A stretch of 64,000 nucleotides of DNA from Mariprofundus sp. UBA1536 (GTDB lineage Bacteria > Pseudomonadota > Zetaproteobacteria > Mariprofundales > Mariprofundaceae), in NCBI GenBank assembly GCA_002323245.1, contig DCPU01000003.1, forward strand, positions 27,448 through 91,447. Reading direction: 5' to 3'. Shown piece after piece: positions 7,997 through 16,573 of this stretch (position 1 is the stretch's first letter; every line of letters begins with the position of its first letter). The position numbers were made by a program, and so were the translations under genes. The notes below the pieces were generated by a model that saw only the letters and a program-made list of their open reading frames with translations, was not told where the DNA came from and did no database searches.

Positions 7997-10042
7997 TTAC
8001 TCCGTAACCGTTGTGCTGCTGGTAGCAATCAAACCTGCAGCTAAGAATGTAGCCATATCTGTTTGCATAGCAGTTGTCGCTGCAGCTGAGTCTGTTGGAC
8101 TTAAGAATGAGCTATGGGTGCCCGCTGTATAGTTAATAAAGCTATTTACGGATTGCGGTGAGGCTAACACTGAAGGCCAGCCAGTCGCACCGTTGCCACT
8201 TACCTGAGCAAGACCCATATTTGCTGATAAAATATCTGTTTGGGTATTGGGAACAACGGCATCCGGAGTCGTCTTCATCAGGAATATACTTCTTGTGCCA
8301 GCTGTTGCTGCATAGTTGATTGGGTCTGCGTCATCAACCACTGTCTGGGCAGCCACCATAAATGAGCCATAATCTGCAGAGCCAGTCGCAACACCTTTTG
8401 CAAGTAAACCTGCATTAACATCAGGAGAAATGCTAACTGAGTTTTGAAGAATATCGGTATAGACCCCACCAGGATTGGCCAAAACACCACGCACAATTGC
8501 TGGCTCAACGGCCATAAACATGGTACCTAAAATACCACCGTTGGAGTGGCCTACAAATTTAAACCCTGCTTGTGGAATATCAGCTACAGCATCAGCGCCT
8601 GGTGCACCAGTGGTATTATTCACTACATCCATGGTTTGAATTTCCAACAAACGAGTCAAATGCACCAAATCCAGCACGGACTGACGCACATTATCTCTAG
8701 CCGTCAGCAAGGACGCCAGATTCAAATAATGCTTACCGCTAGTGTCTGCCACACCATCAGGGCCAAGAGCACCAGTAGTATTATTGTAATAATCAAGACC
8801 AAAGGTCCGGCTACCATGAAGAACTGCATCAATCGCAATCGTTGCAAAACCAGCTGTTGCTAGCGTATTTGCCACGCCAAACACCACTGATTTATCCACA
8901 GTAAAACCATGTTGAAAAATCACCACTGGCCATCCACCAGCAGGTGCCGGGCTTGCTGGAATCGTCATCAAGAAAGGTACCGTTTGCGTAGACTTAAGTG
9001 TAGGCAATGCCGTCGCAGGATTTAAAATTTCAAACTTTCCGGTTAGCGGCGCTGTTGGATTAGCTGAACTGTAAGCATCCAGGAAATATGGAAGTTTGAC
9101 TGCACCAATCACTACCGATGCAACGTTAGCTACAGCAGCAGTAGGAACGTTATTAACAGTTGCGAATGTAGATGCTGGCAAAACACCTAGATTACCAGTT
9201 GCACCCGAAGGTGTTACTGGGAATGTAATAAAATCTGCTCCTGTAACATTCGCTGCGCTTGTTGCCTGCACTGCGGCTAAGACAGCACCAACAGTTTGAG
9301 TTTTAAAAGACCACGCCACCACCACATCAGCTGCTGCTATCGTAGGTGTCGCCAGCGCACTAGCTACGCCCAGCATCGCTTGATTTAATTGGCGAAGGCC
9401 TTCCAACTGCCCTGCAGTTGCATCATCGCGACCAGGTACTTGGCTTGCCCCATAAGGGTCAACCAATGCTGTAGGACTTTTAAGTATAGTATACAACGCT
9501 GAGGGGCGAGCAGATTCGCCCGAAGTTGATTTCAGTGAATTGGAAACAATTACCATATAGTTTGTATTTGATTTGAGTGGCTTGATGGGCTTAATAACCA
9601 ACAACTTATCATTCGTTGGTGATGGAAGTGCCACAAAATCTGTGCCGTTGAGCAACTCAGCGGTAATACCTGTAACAGCAAAACTATTGAATATGCCGGC
9701 ATCAGTAACCTCAAAAACACGTACTGCAGCTGCCACTGTTGTGGCATCAATAGGCAATGCGAAAGTTGTAGTAATAGGTGCTATTGTAGAAAAACCATCT
9801 AAAGCGTTTATGCCAACTTTTGGGTCAGATATATCAGCAGCGTCAACCACGGTAATATTGACAGTACCATCTGTTGAGCCTGCAAATAAAATATTATTAG
9901 GAAAGGGTATGATGCCATCTGTGGTACTGTATATTGCTTCCATTGGAGCCGTTGTACTTATCGTACCAGGACCCGCATCTTCTTTTGTACAAGCCGTTAA
10001 AATAGCGAAACTCGCTAACAGCAGCATTGAAAAAATCCTCAT
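7997..10042 (-). CDS. VolA-like surface lipoprotein (phospho)lipase
   Basis: The 681-residue protein begins MRIFSMLLLASFAILTAC, a type II signal peptide with lipobox LTAC (Cys18). A strong GGGAGG ribosome site fixes this start. The N-terminal half resembles the bacterial virulence-factor lipase N-terminal domain (IPFPNNILF, PTNDKLLVIKPIKPLKSNTNY). The C-terminal half is an alpha/beta hydrolase with WPVVIFQHGF (oxyanion region) and the nucleophile elbow GHSNGG at about residue 496. Vibrio VolA, a surface-exposed lysophospholipase encoded beside fadL, has this lipoprotein-plus-lipase design and the same neighbour. The inferred role is to hydrolyse external lipids at the cell surface and feed FadL. 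Substrate specificity is not visible. Confidence 0.82.
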   Translation of the reverse strand: MRIFSMLLLASFAILTACTKEDAGPGTISTTAPMEAIYSTTDGIIPFPNNILFAGSTDGTVNITVVDAADISDPKVGINALDGFSTIAPITTTFALPIDATTVAAAVRVFEVTDAGIFNSFAVTGITAELLNGTDFVALPSPTNDKLLVIKPIKPLKSNTNYMVIVSNSLKSTSGESARPSALYTILKSPTALVDPYGASQVPGRDDATAGQLEGLRQLNQAMLGVASALATPTIAAADVVVAWSFKTQTVGAVLAAVQATSAANVTGADFITFPVTPSGATGNLGVLPASTFATVNNVPTAAVANVASVVIGAVKLPYFLDAYSSANPTAPLTGKFEILNPATALPTLKSTQTVPFLMTIPASPAPAGGWPVVIFQHGFTVDKSVVFGVANTLATAGFATIAIDAVLHGSRTFGLDYYNNTTGALGPDGVADTSGKHYLNLASLLTARDNVRQSVLDLVHLTRLLEIQTMDVVNNTTGAPGADAVADIPQAGFKFVGHSNGGILGTMFMAVEPAIVRGVLANPGGVYTDILQNSVSISPDVNAGLLAKGVATGSADYGSFMVAAQTVVDDADPINYAATAGTRSIFLMKTTPDAVVPNTQTDILSANMGLAQVSGNGATGWPSVLASPQSVNSFINYTAGTHSSFLSPTDSAAATTAMQTDMATFLAAGLIATSSTTVTE

Positions 10043-10186
10043 ACACACCTCCCAGTGCCAATCAATTCTTACGTTATTTTTATAGCTTACAATTATCCGT
10101 TTATCAAATCGTCCGTTGTACCTCTGAAGTTTCGATACCATAATCGGCGCGGAATATTTTATCAATTCATATCAAGCGAGTTATCC

Positions 10187-11224
10187 ATGCCTAAGATTTA
10201 CGCTCAATCTGCACAAGCCAAACAAGCACTTAAGCTTGTTACTGAACTACAAAACCGTTTTGTCACTAAGCTTGAAACCGCTTCAACTGCACTAAAACTA
10301 CCTCAGAAATTTCAAGCCGTTGAATGGCAGCGCGATGAGGGAACCCATGGCGGAGGCATTCGTTTTGAGACTGCAGATGGGCTGATGATAGGCCGCGGCT
10401 CTGTGAATGTTTCACAAGTGCATTATGATGAAAATCCAGATAAAAAATTGGGTTCTGCCACTGCTATTTCGACGATTATTCACCCTAATCACCCCCTTGC
10501 ACCCAGCGTGCATATTCATATCAGCTGGACAGAAATGAAATCTGGGCATGGCTATTGGCGGATGATGGCTGATTTAAACCCTGCCAATGAAGACCCCAAG
10601 GCCACGGCCTTGTTTTTATCAACATTACAACAAGCTGCACCCAAGCAATTTGATGAAGCTAAAGCCCAAGGTGAGCGCTATTTCTATATCCCTGCCCTCA
10701 AGCGTCATCGCGGTGTTGCCCACTTTTATTTAGAAAGTTACGCCACCGACAATGCAGAAGATGATTTCAATCTCGCCCAATCAGTGGGTGAAACTGCGAT
10801 TGATACTTATGTAAATATTTTGCAAGCGAGCTTAACGGATGCAAGAGAAGCCACTGCCACTGAAATCCAAGCGCAGAGTGATTACCACACCCTCTATTTC
10901 TTCCAGGTCTTAACTCTGGATCGCGGTACAACCACAGGCTTGCTCGTACACAACCAAAATGATGTTGGCATTCTCGGATCATTACCTGCAATGCTGGATA
11001 AAACACTACTTCAATCATGGAAAGAGCGACTTGAAACGCCACAAGATTTATTGCTACAAAGCTTACTTGATGCCTTGCCAAACAGCCCACACGTACGCAT
11101 CGATGAAGCAGCCAAAGCCAAATTAGCGCAAGCAGTGCGTGTGTTTTATCAGCAATACCCTGACGCCATCAATATGCAAGCTTCAGGACATATCACACCA
11201 CCAACTGTTAAAAATCATAGTTAA
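10187..11224 (+). CDS. hemF: Coproporphyrinogen III oxidase (HemF-type)
   Basis: The 345-residue protein has family motifs GGGIRFE, GSVNVSQVHYDE, ISTIIHPNHPLAPSVHIHIS, YWRMMADLNP and GERYFYIPALKRHRGVAHFYLE. These are the motifs of the oxygen-dependent coproporphyrinogen oxidase fold, in a branch with SVHIHISWTEMKSG where classical HemF has HANVRYF. It would catalyse oxidative decarboxylation of coproporphyrinogen III to protoporphyrinogen IX in haem synthesis. The divergence from classical HemF is real, so oxygen dependence should not be assumed. The start at 10187 (MPKIYAQS) is preferred; the frame further upstream would cross the divergent lipase promoter region. It is divergent from the lipase gene and stands alone. 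Confidence 0.85.
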   Translation: MPKIYAQSAQAKQALKLVTELQNRFVTKLETASTALKLPQKFQAVEWQRDEGTHGGGIRFETADGLMIGRGSVNVSQVHYDENPDKKLGSATAISTIIHPNHPLAPSVHIHISWTEMKSGHGYWRMMADLNPANEDPKATALFLSTLQQAAPKQFDEAKAQGERYFYIPALKRHRGVAHFYLESYATDNAEDDFNLAQSVGETAIDTYVNILQASLTDAREATATEIQAQSDYHTLYFFQVLTLDRGTTTGLLVHNQNDVGILGSLPAMLDKTLLQSWKERLETPQDLLLQSLLDALPNSPHVRIDEAAKAKLAQAVRVFYQQYPDAINMQASGHITPPTVKNHS

Positions 11225-11316
11225 GATGCGCTGGACTTGTGCATAAGCCTAGCTAAACTCTCAAAGTTACATCAAACAAACATTTAATTAATTATTCACC
11301 CATAAAGGAAACGTTC

Positions 11317-12711
11317 ATGCTTCAGCACTTATCATCAACGCAAGTCATTGTTTTAGCCGCAGGAAAAGGCTCGCGCATGTTTTCCACCAAGCCAAAAGTG
11401 CTTCACCATGTCTTGGGAAAATCGATGCTTGAGCATGTGTTACATACCGCTGAAGATTTACAGCCTGAGTCTGTTACTTTGATTGCTGGTCACGGCATCG
11501 ACCAAGTCAAAACCCACATTGGTGAACCTGAAAATCTCCATTGGGTGGAGCAACGTGAACAGTTAGGTACTGGCCATGCCGTACTTCAAGCCGAAAACGC
11601 ACCCAGCCAAGCGGACACCACTTTAATTATATGCGGCGATACCCCCCTGCTGAAAAGCGAGTCTTTGGCTGCTTTTGTCAAAGCACACCAAACCCACCAA
11701 GCTGATATTTCAGTGCTTTCCGCCATGGTTAAAAACCCAACAGGTTATGGCCGCATTGTTCGCGACGCATCCGGTGAAGTGGTTGCTATTGTTGAAGAAA
11801 AAGACGCCACTGATACGCAACGAGAGATCCAAGAAATCAGCAGCGGTATTTTTTGCGTGAATCGTGCAAAGCTTTTTACATGGTTACACCGCGTTGAAAA
11901 CAACAATGCGCAACAAGAATATTATTTGCCAGACATCCTCAAACTTGCGATTGCTGAAAAGAAAAAAGCCCTTGCTGTCGTCATCGCCAACCCACGGGAA
12001 GTGATTGGCATTAACGACAGAAGCCAATTGGCAGCAGCTGAAAAAATCATGCAGCGTGAAATTATCCGCGAATGGCAAATCAAAGGCGTCACCGTGGAAC
12101 AAGCCGATACCGTGCGCATTGAAGCCAAGGTGAAAATTGGTATTGATTCGGTGATTAAAGCGGGCACCCAACTTTTGGGCTCTACTCACTTGGGTGATGG
12201 CTGCGTCGTTGGTCCGTATGCTGTGTTGCAAGACAGCTGGTTAGAAGAAGGCATTGTTATCGCGCCGTTTTCTCACTTGGAACGCACCAGTGTTGCTGAT
12301 AAAGCTTCAATTGGCCCGTTTGCCCGTTTGCGCCCAGGCGCTAGGTTGGATGAAAACGTCAAAATCGGTAACTTCGTGGAAATCAAAGAAGCGATTATCG
12401 GTAAAGACAGCAAAGTGAATCACTTAAGCTACATCGGCGACACTGTGATGGGCGAAAATTGTAATATCGGGGCTGGCACCATTACCTGTAACTATGACGG
12501 CGCAAACAAACACAAAACCACGATCGGAGATGGCGTATTTGTCGGTTCTGATACCAAGTTGATTGCACCGGTACAAATCGGCAACAACGCCACGATTGGT
12601 GCTGGCAGCATTATCACCAAATATGTACAAGAAGATGGCCTGACCTTGTCAGCCCGCCCCGAGCAACGCCATGTACAAAACTGGGTGCGCCCGAAAAAAG
12701 GACAACACTAA
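11317..12711 (+). CDS. glmU: Bifunctional UDP-GlcNAc pyrophosphorylase/GlcN-1-P acetyltransferase
   Basis: The protein has 464 residues. The N-terminal nucleotidyltransferase domain carries LAAGKGSRMFSTKPKVLH, QREQLGTGHA and CGDTPLL. The C-terminal left-handed beta helix carries hexapeptide repeats with GPFARLRPGA, KIGNFVEIKEA and the acetyltransferase residues in NIGAGTITCNYDGANKH. It makes UDP-GlcNAc from GlcN-1-P for peptidoglycan and LPS. The ribosome site AAAGGAAA precedes ATG. Its stop TAA directly abuts the ATG of glmS, so translation is likely coupled. Confidence 0.98.
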   Translation: MLQHLSSTQVIVLAAGKGSRMFSTKPKVLHHVLGKSMLEHVLHTAEDLQPESVTLIAGHGIDQVKTHIGEPENLHWVEQREQLGTGHAVLQAENAPSQADTTLIICGDTPLLKSESLAAFVKAHQTHQADISVLSAMVKNPTGYGRIVRDASGEVVAIVEEKDATDTQREIQEISSGIFCVNRAKLFTWLHRVENNNAQQEYYLPDILKLAIAEKKKALAVVIANPREVIGINDRSQLAAAEKIMQREIIREWQIKGVTVEQADTVRIEAKVKIGIDSVIKAGTQLLGSTHLGDGCVVGPYAVLQDSWLEEGIVIAPFSHLERTSVADKASIGPFARLRPGARLDENVKIGNFVEIKEAIIGKDSKVNHLSYIGDTVMGENCNIGAGTITCNYDGANKHKTTIGDGVFVGSDTKLIAPVQIGNNATIGAGSIITKYVQEDGLTLSARPEQRHVQNWVRPKKGQH

Positions 12712-14547
12712 ATGTGCGGAATTATCGGCGCTGTTTCTAGCGGTAACGTAGAGCATATTTTATTGCAGGCCCTTAAAACCATGGAATACCGTGGTTATGA
12801 TAGTGCGGGTGTTTGCATCATCCATGATGAAAAAAGTGGCCTGCAAACCACCAAAACCAAAGGGAAACTGATTCACTTAGAACAAGCACTGCAACAAAAA
12901 CCTCTTTTGGGTGGATTAGGCATTGGCCATACCCGCTGGGCAACCCATGGCGCACCTGAAGCAATCAACGCCCATCCGCATCAAACTGAAAATATTGCCG
13001 TAGTTCACAATGGCATTATCGAAAACCATCAACAATTGCGCATTGAATTAAGCCAAAACGGCGCTCTGTTTGTTTCAGAAACAGATAGTGAAACCATCCC
13101 CTGGCTTTGGCAACGTGAACTCAGCAGCGCCAGCTCACCTGAAGCCGCCTTTTTAAACACACTCAATCTATTGCACGGTGCCTTCGCCATAGCGGCGATT
13201 CAAAAACACGATGCACAAACACTTTGGTTTGCCCGCCGTGGTAGCCCTTTACTTCTGGCAAGAGGAAAAAATGGTATCTTTGTGGCCTCTGATGCTTTGG
13301 CCGTTGCCAGCGAAGCAGAACAAGTGGCTTACTTACAAGAGGGCGAATGGGGTTACACCACGCTCAATACCACAAAAGTATTCAGCAAAGATGGTCAACC
13401 TGTTGAAATAAAATGGGAAAAAATTCCGCATATGATGACAGCTACAGGTAAAGGCCCTTATGCACATTATATGCTCAAAGAAATGCATGAGCAGCCCAGA
13501 GTTTTCCTGGATATCTTGAATGCTTACACTCAAAAAGATGGCACCATCAACTTCCCTCAAGCCAGCTTTATCAATGAAGTCGCCCTGCCCAACCGCATTA
13601 TCATGGTAGCATGTGGCACTTCCTATCATGCCGCTTTAACTGCGCGCTATTGGATTGAGCGTTATCTGAAAATACCAGTTGAAGTGGATGTCGCATCTGA
13701 ATTTCGCTACCGCGACCCTGTCATTGGCAGCAATACCTGGCTTATCACCCTATCGCAATCAGGAGAAACTGCAGACACGCTGGAAGCGCTTCGTCTGTTT
13801 AAGAAACAAACACCAGACAATCTATCATTGGCCTTTTGCAATGTACCCCATTCATCGTTGGTACGTGAATCTTCAGGGCTCATTGAGCTTTTTGCTGGCC
13901 CTGAAATCGGTGTGGCATCAACCAAGGCATACACCGCACAACTTATGGCGCTAGCCCTTTTCTCTTTAAAGCTTGCCCATGTCGCCAAAGCTATGGACCA
14001 AAACACCATCCAAGGGCATATCCAAGCTTTGCACAAAGCAGCATTGGGTGCTGGCACCTTACTAGAAAATGCAGCCCAGTTTGATGGATTGACTCAACTC
14101 TTTTCACAATCACATGGTGCCTTATTTTTAGGTCGCGGCCCTTGTTACCCGCTGGCGCTCGAAGGCGCGCTAAAATTGAAGGAAATTTCATATTTGCATG
14201 CTGAAGGTTACCCAGCTGGTGAAATGAAACATGGCCCGATTGCTTTGATTGATGAAAACTTACCCGTAGTGGTACTGGCTTTGCGCCAATATCATTTGGA
14301 TAAAGTCATTTCAAATCTACATGAGGTACAGGCGCGTGGGGCGAAAGTTATTTTAATTACCGACATTAACCCATCTGAACAGCCCAAAGATATGAATGCC
14401 ATCGTGCAAATTCCTGAAGGCGATTTCTTCAGCGCTCCGTTGCTTGCAATTATCCCACTTCAGTTTTTAGCTTATAATGTGGCAAGATCCAAAGGCACTG
14501 ATGTGGATCAACCAAGAAATTTGGCCAAGTCGGTCACTGTTGAATAG
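12712..14547 (+). CDS. glmS: Glutamine-fructose-6-phosphate aminotransferase
   Basis: The 611 residues match the family length. The N-terminal glutaminase has the nucleophile Cys2 (MCGIIGAV), GIGHTRWATHG and HNGIIENH. Two SIS isomerase domains follow (ACGTSYHAALTARYWIE, LSQSGETADTLEAL, GRGPCYPLALEGALKLKEISY). It ends in the conserved LAKSVTVE. It makes glucosamine-6-phosphate from fructose-6-phosphate and glutamine, feeding GlmU through GlmM (not in window). No glmS ribozyme is possible upstream, because the gene abuts glmU with no leader. Confidence 0.98.
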   Translation: MCGIIGAVSSGNVEHILLQALKTMEYRGYDSAGVCIIHDEKSGLQTTKTKGKLIHLEQALQQKPLLGGLGIGHTRWATHGAPEAINAHPHQTENIAVVHNGIIENHQQLRIELSQNGALFVSETDSETIPWLWQRELSSASSPEAAFLNTLNLLHGAFAIAAIQKHDAQTLWFARRGSPLLLARGKNGIFVASDALAVASEAEQVAYLQEGEWGYTTLNTTKVFSKDGQPVEIKWEKIPHMMTATGKGPYAHYMLKEMHEQPRVFLDILNAYTQKDGTINFPQASFINEVALPNRIIMVACGTSYHAALTARYWIERYLKIPVEVDVASEFRYRDPVIGSNTWLITLSQSGETADTLEALRLFKKQTPDNLSLAFCNVPHSSLVRESSGLIELFAGPEIGVASTKAYTAQLMALALFSLKLAHVAKAMDQNTIQGHIQALHKAALGAGTLLENAAQFDGLTQLFSQSHGALFLGRGPCYPLALEGALKLKEISYLHAEGYPAGEMKHGPIALIDENLPVVVLALRQYHLDKVISNLHEVQARGAKVILITDINPSEQPKDMNAIVQIPEGDFFSAPLLAIIPLQFLAYNVARSKGTDVDQPRNLAKSVTVE

Positions 14548-14557
14548 GATTTAAGAT

Positions 14558-16459
14558 ATGAAAATATTAATCGTTGTATTTATGGTGCTCATAGCGGCTG
14601 CAACAGGATTATATTTTTCAATGTCAGGAAACATAAAATTCGATTCCAACGCCGATATGCTGCAAATGGGTGAATTTGCGCTTCAAGAGCAGCGCTTTGA
14701 AGATGCATTTACATGGTATGAAAACGCTGCTTACCAAGAATTAAGCGAAGGTAGATACCAACTCTCAAAACTCTATGCAAGTGGCCAAGGAACAGAACAA
14801 AGTGATGCGCTAGCTGCCCACTGGATGAAGCTTGCAGCGCAGCAAGGCTTGAGCAAAGCTGAGTATGAATATGGTTTGATGTTAGAATTTGGTCGCGGCA
14901 AGCAAAAAGCCAAACCCTCAGAAGTATTTTCTTGGTATCAAAAAGCAGCGAAGAAAGGGCAAGCTGAGGCGATGTTGAAAGTGGCACAATTTTTAGCTGA
15001 TGGTATTGGCGTGCACCATAATGATAAGGAAGCACTACAATGGGCACTCAAGGCACAGGCAGCTGGCGCAAAAAACACTGCAGTTTTAATTCAAAAAATT
15101 GTCGCAGGCATTACCAAAAAAGCTGGTAAAGGGGATGCCCAGGCGCAATACCTCTTAAGTGAAATGCTGATGCAGGGTACGGGGGTAGAAAAAGACAAGG
15201 TACAAGCTATTAAGTGGGCCCAAAAAGCTGCTGAACTTGGTCAAACTGAAGCCCAGCTCATCATTGCTAAACATCTGATGACTGAAGGTAAAACATCGGA
15301 CGCAATCCATTGGGCAAAAAAAGCTTCACAACAAGGGTTGATACCAGCCGGTTACGCATACGCTGCAATGCTTGCCAACACTTCAGCAGGCGAAACACAG
15401 GCAAAAGATACTTGGCGCTGGCTCTACCACGGCGCACAGCACGAAGACAAAGAATCACTCTATAATCTATCCACATGCTTGATACATCAATTTCTGGCAC
15501 TACCCAAAAATGACGTGAATGTAGAAAACTGGCTCACTACCTCTGCAAGAGCTGGTTTAACAGCGGCGCAAAACGATCTTGGTATTTACTTGCTTCTCGG
15601 CAAGAAAGATGTCCGCAATGCCACCAAATGGTTAACTGTAGCCGCTGCAGACGACTATCGCGCTCAGTATAATTTGGGGCTGATTTATGCCCGCGGAGAT
15701 GGTATCTCACCAGATGATGAGCAGGCAATACGTTGGTGGAAAAAGGCTGAGCAGAATGGTGGTGACCATGCCAACCTCATGTTGGGCATGATGAATCATC
15801 TTGGAAAAGGTGTATCAAGAAATGCATTTGATGCCTTGCTCTGGTATAAAAGAGCAGCAGCTTTAGGCGATAATACCGCAATATACAATACAGCCATGAT
15901 TTATTATCTCGGCACGTTATCAAAACCTGATTATGAGCTAGCAGCAGAAAATTTTCTTATCCTTGCAGAAAAAGATGATCCAATTGCCCAGAATATCTAT
16001 GGCACAATGCTCATAAACCGCGAACTGGATGTATATGACCCTGAGGAAGGTTTGATGTGGCTCTTACGATCAGCAAGGAAGGGCTACTTACAAGCGATGT
16101 TTAACGTTGCCACTGTATACCGAGCAGGAAATGGTACCAGTCAAGATGATAAGAAAGCCTTTTATTGGTACCAAAAAGCAGCTGAAGAGAACTTTGCACC
16201 TGCGCAAAATGCATTGGGTTATATGTATGTCGAAGGGCGCGGCATAAAGAAAGATGTCGATTTGGCTCGCATTTGGTTTCAAAAAGCCAGTGACAATGGG
16301 CTAGCTATCGCTGCAAATAACCTCAAAAGCATGAAACCCAATGCTTCTTTCTCGTTGATTACTTTACTTGTTGATACATCCATTCGCAGCGAAATACTCA
16401 CCGATAAAAAATATGATGTGAGTGGCTTATTTGAAACACATAAGCAGCCCATTTTTTAA
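14558..16459 (+). CDS. Sel1-like repeat protein, membrane-anchored
   Basis: The protein has 633 residues. An N-terminal hydrophobic segment (MKILIVVFMVLIAAATGLYF) acts as signal anchor or signal peptide. Most of the remainder is Sel1/TPR-like repeats of about 36 residues with the A-x-x-W-Y/M-x-K-A-A-x-x-G-x-x-x-A pattern (for example AFTWYENAAYQ, ALAAHWMKLAAQQG, VFSWYQKAAKKG, AFYWYQKAAEE, LARIWFQKAS). Such solenoids bind proteins in the envelope or act as scaffolds. It follows glmS by 10 nt and is probably translated from the same message, but no link with amino-sugar synthesis can be shown. The specific role is unknown. Confidence 0.85.
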   Translation: MKILIVVFMVLIAAATGLYFSMSGNIKFDSNADMLQMGEFALQEQRFEDAFTWYENAAYQELSEGRYQLSKLYASGQGTEQSDALAAHWMKLAAQQGLSKAEYEYGLMLEFGRGKQKAKPSEVFSWYQKAAKKGQAEAMLKVAQFLADGIGVHHNDKEALQWALKAQAAGAKNTAVLIQKIVAGITKKAGKGDAQAQYLLSEMLMQGTGVEKDKVQAIKWAQKAAELGQTEAQLIIAKHLMTEGKTSDAIHWAKKASQQGLIPAGYAYAAMLANTSAGETQAKDTWRWLYHGAQHEDKESLYNLSTCLIHQFLALPKNDVNVENWLTTSARAGLTAAQNDLGIYLLLGKKDVRNATKWLTVAAADDYRAQYNLGLIYARGDGISPDDEQAIRWWKKAEQNGGDHANLMLGMMNHLGKGVSRNAFDALLWYKRAAALGDNTAIYNTAMIYYLGTLSKPDYELAAENFLILAEKDDPIAQNIYGTMLINRELDVYDPEEGLMWLLRSARKGYLQAMFNVATVYRAGNGTSQDDKKAFYWYQKAAEENFAPAQNALGYMYVEGRGIKKDVDLARIWFQKASDNGLAIAANNLKSMKPNASFSLITLLVDTSIRSEILTDKKYDVSGLFETHKQPIF

Positions 16460-16573
16460 ATCAAGCCTGTTTCCTTAATCTTCATCTCTTAACTTTAAAT
16501 TACCTGTTGCATCCTTACCCCACATGTTGAGGATGCTCGGCTCCTTCACTGACACAAAACATTTGGGGTATGC

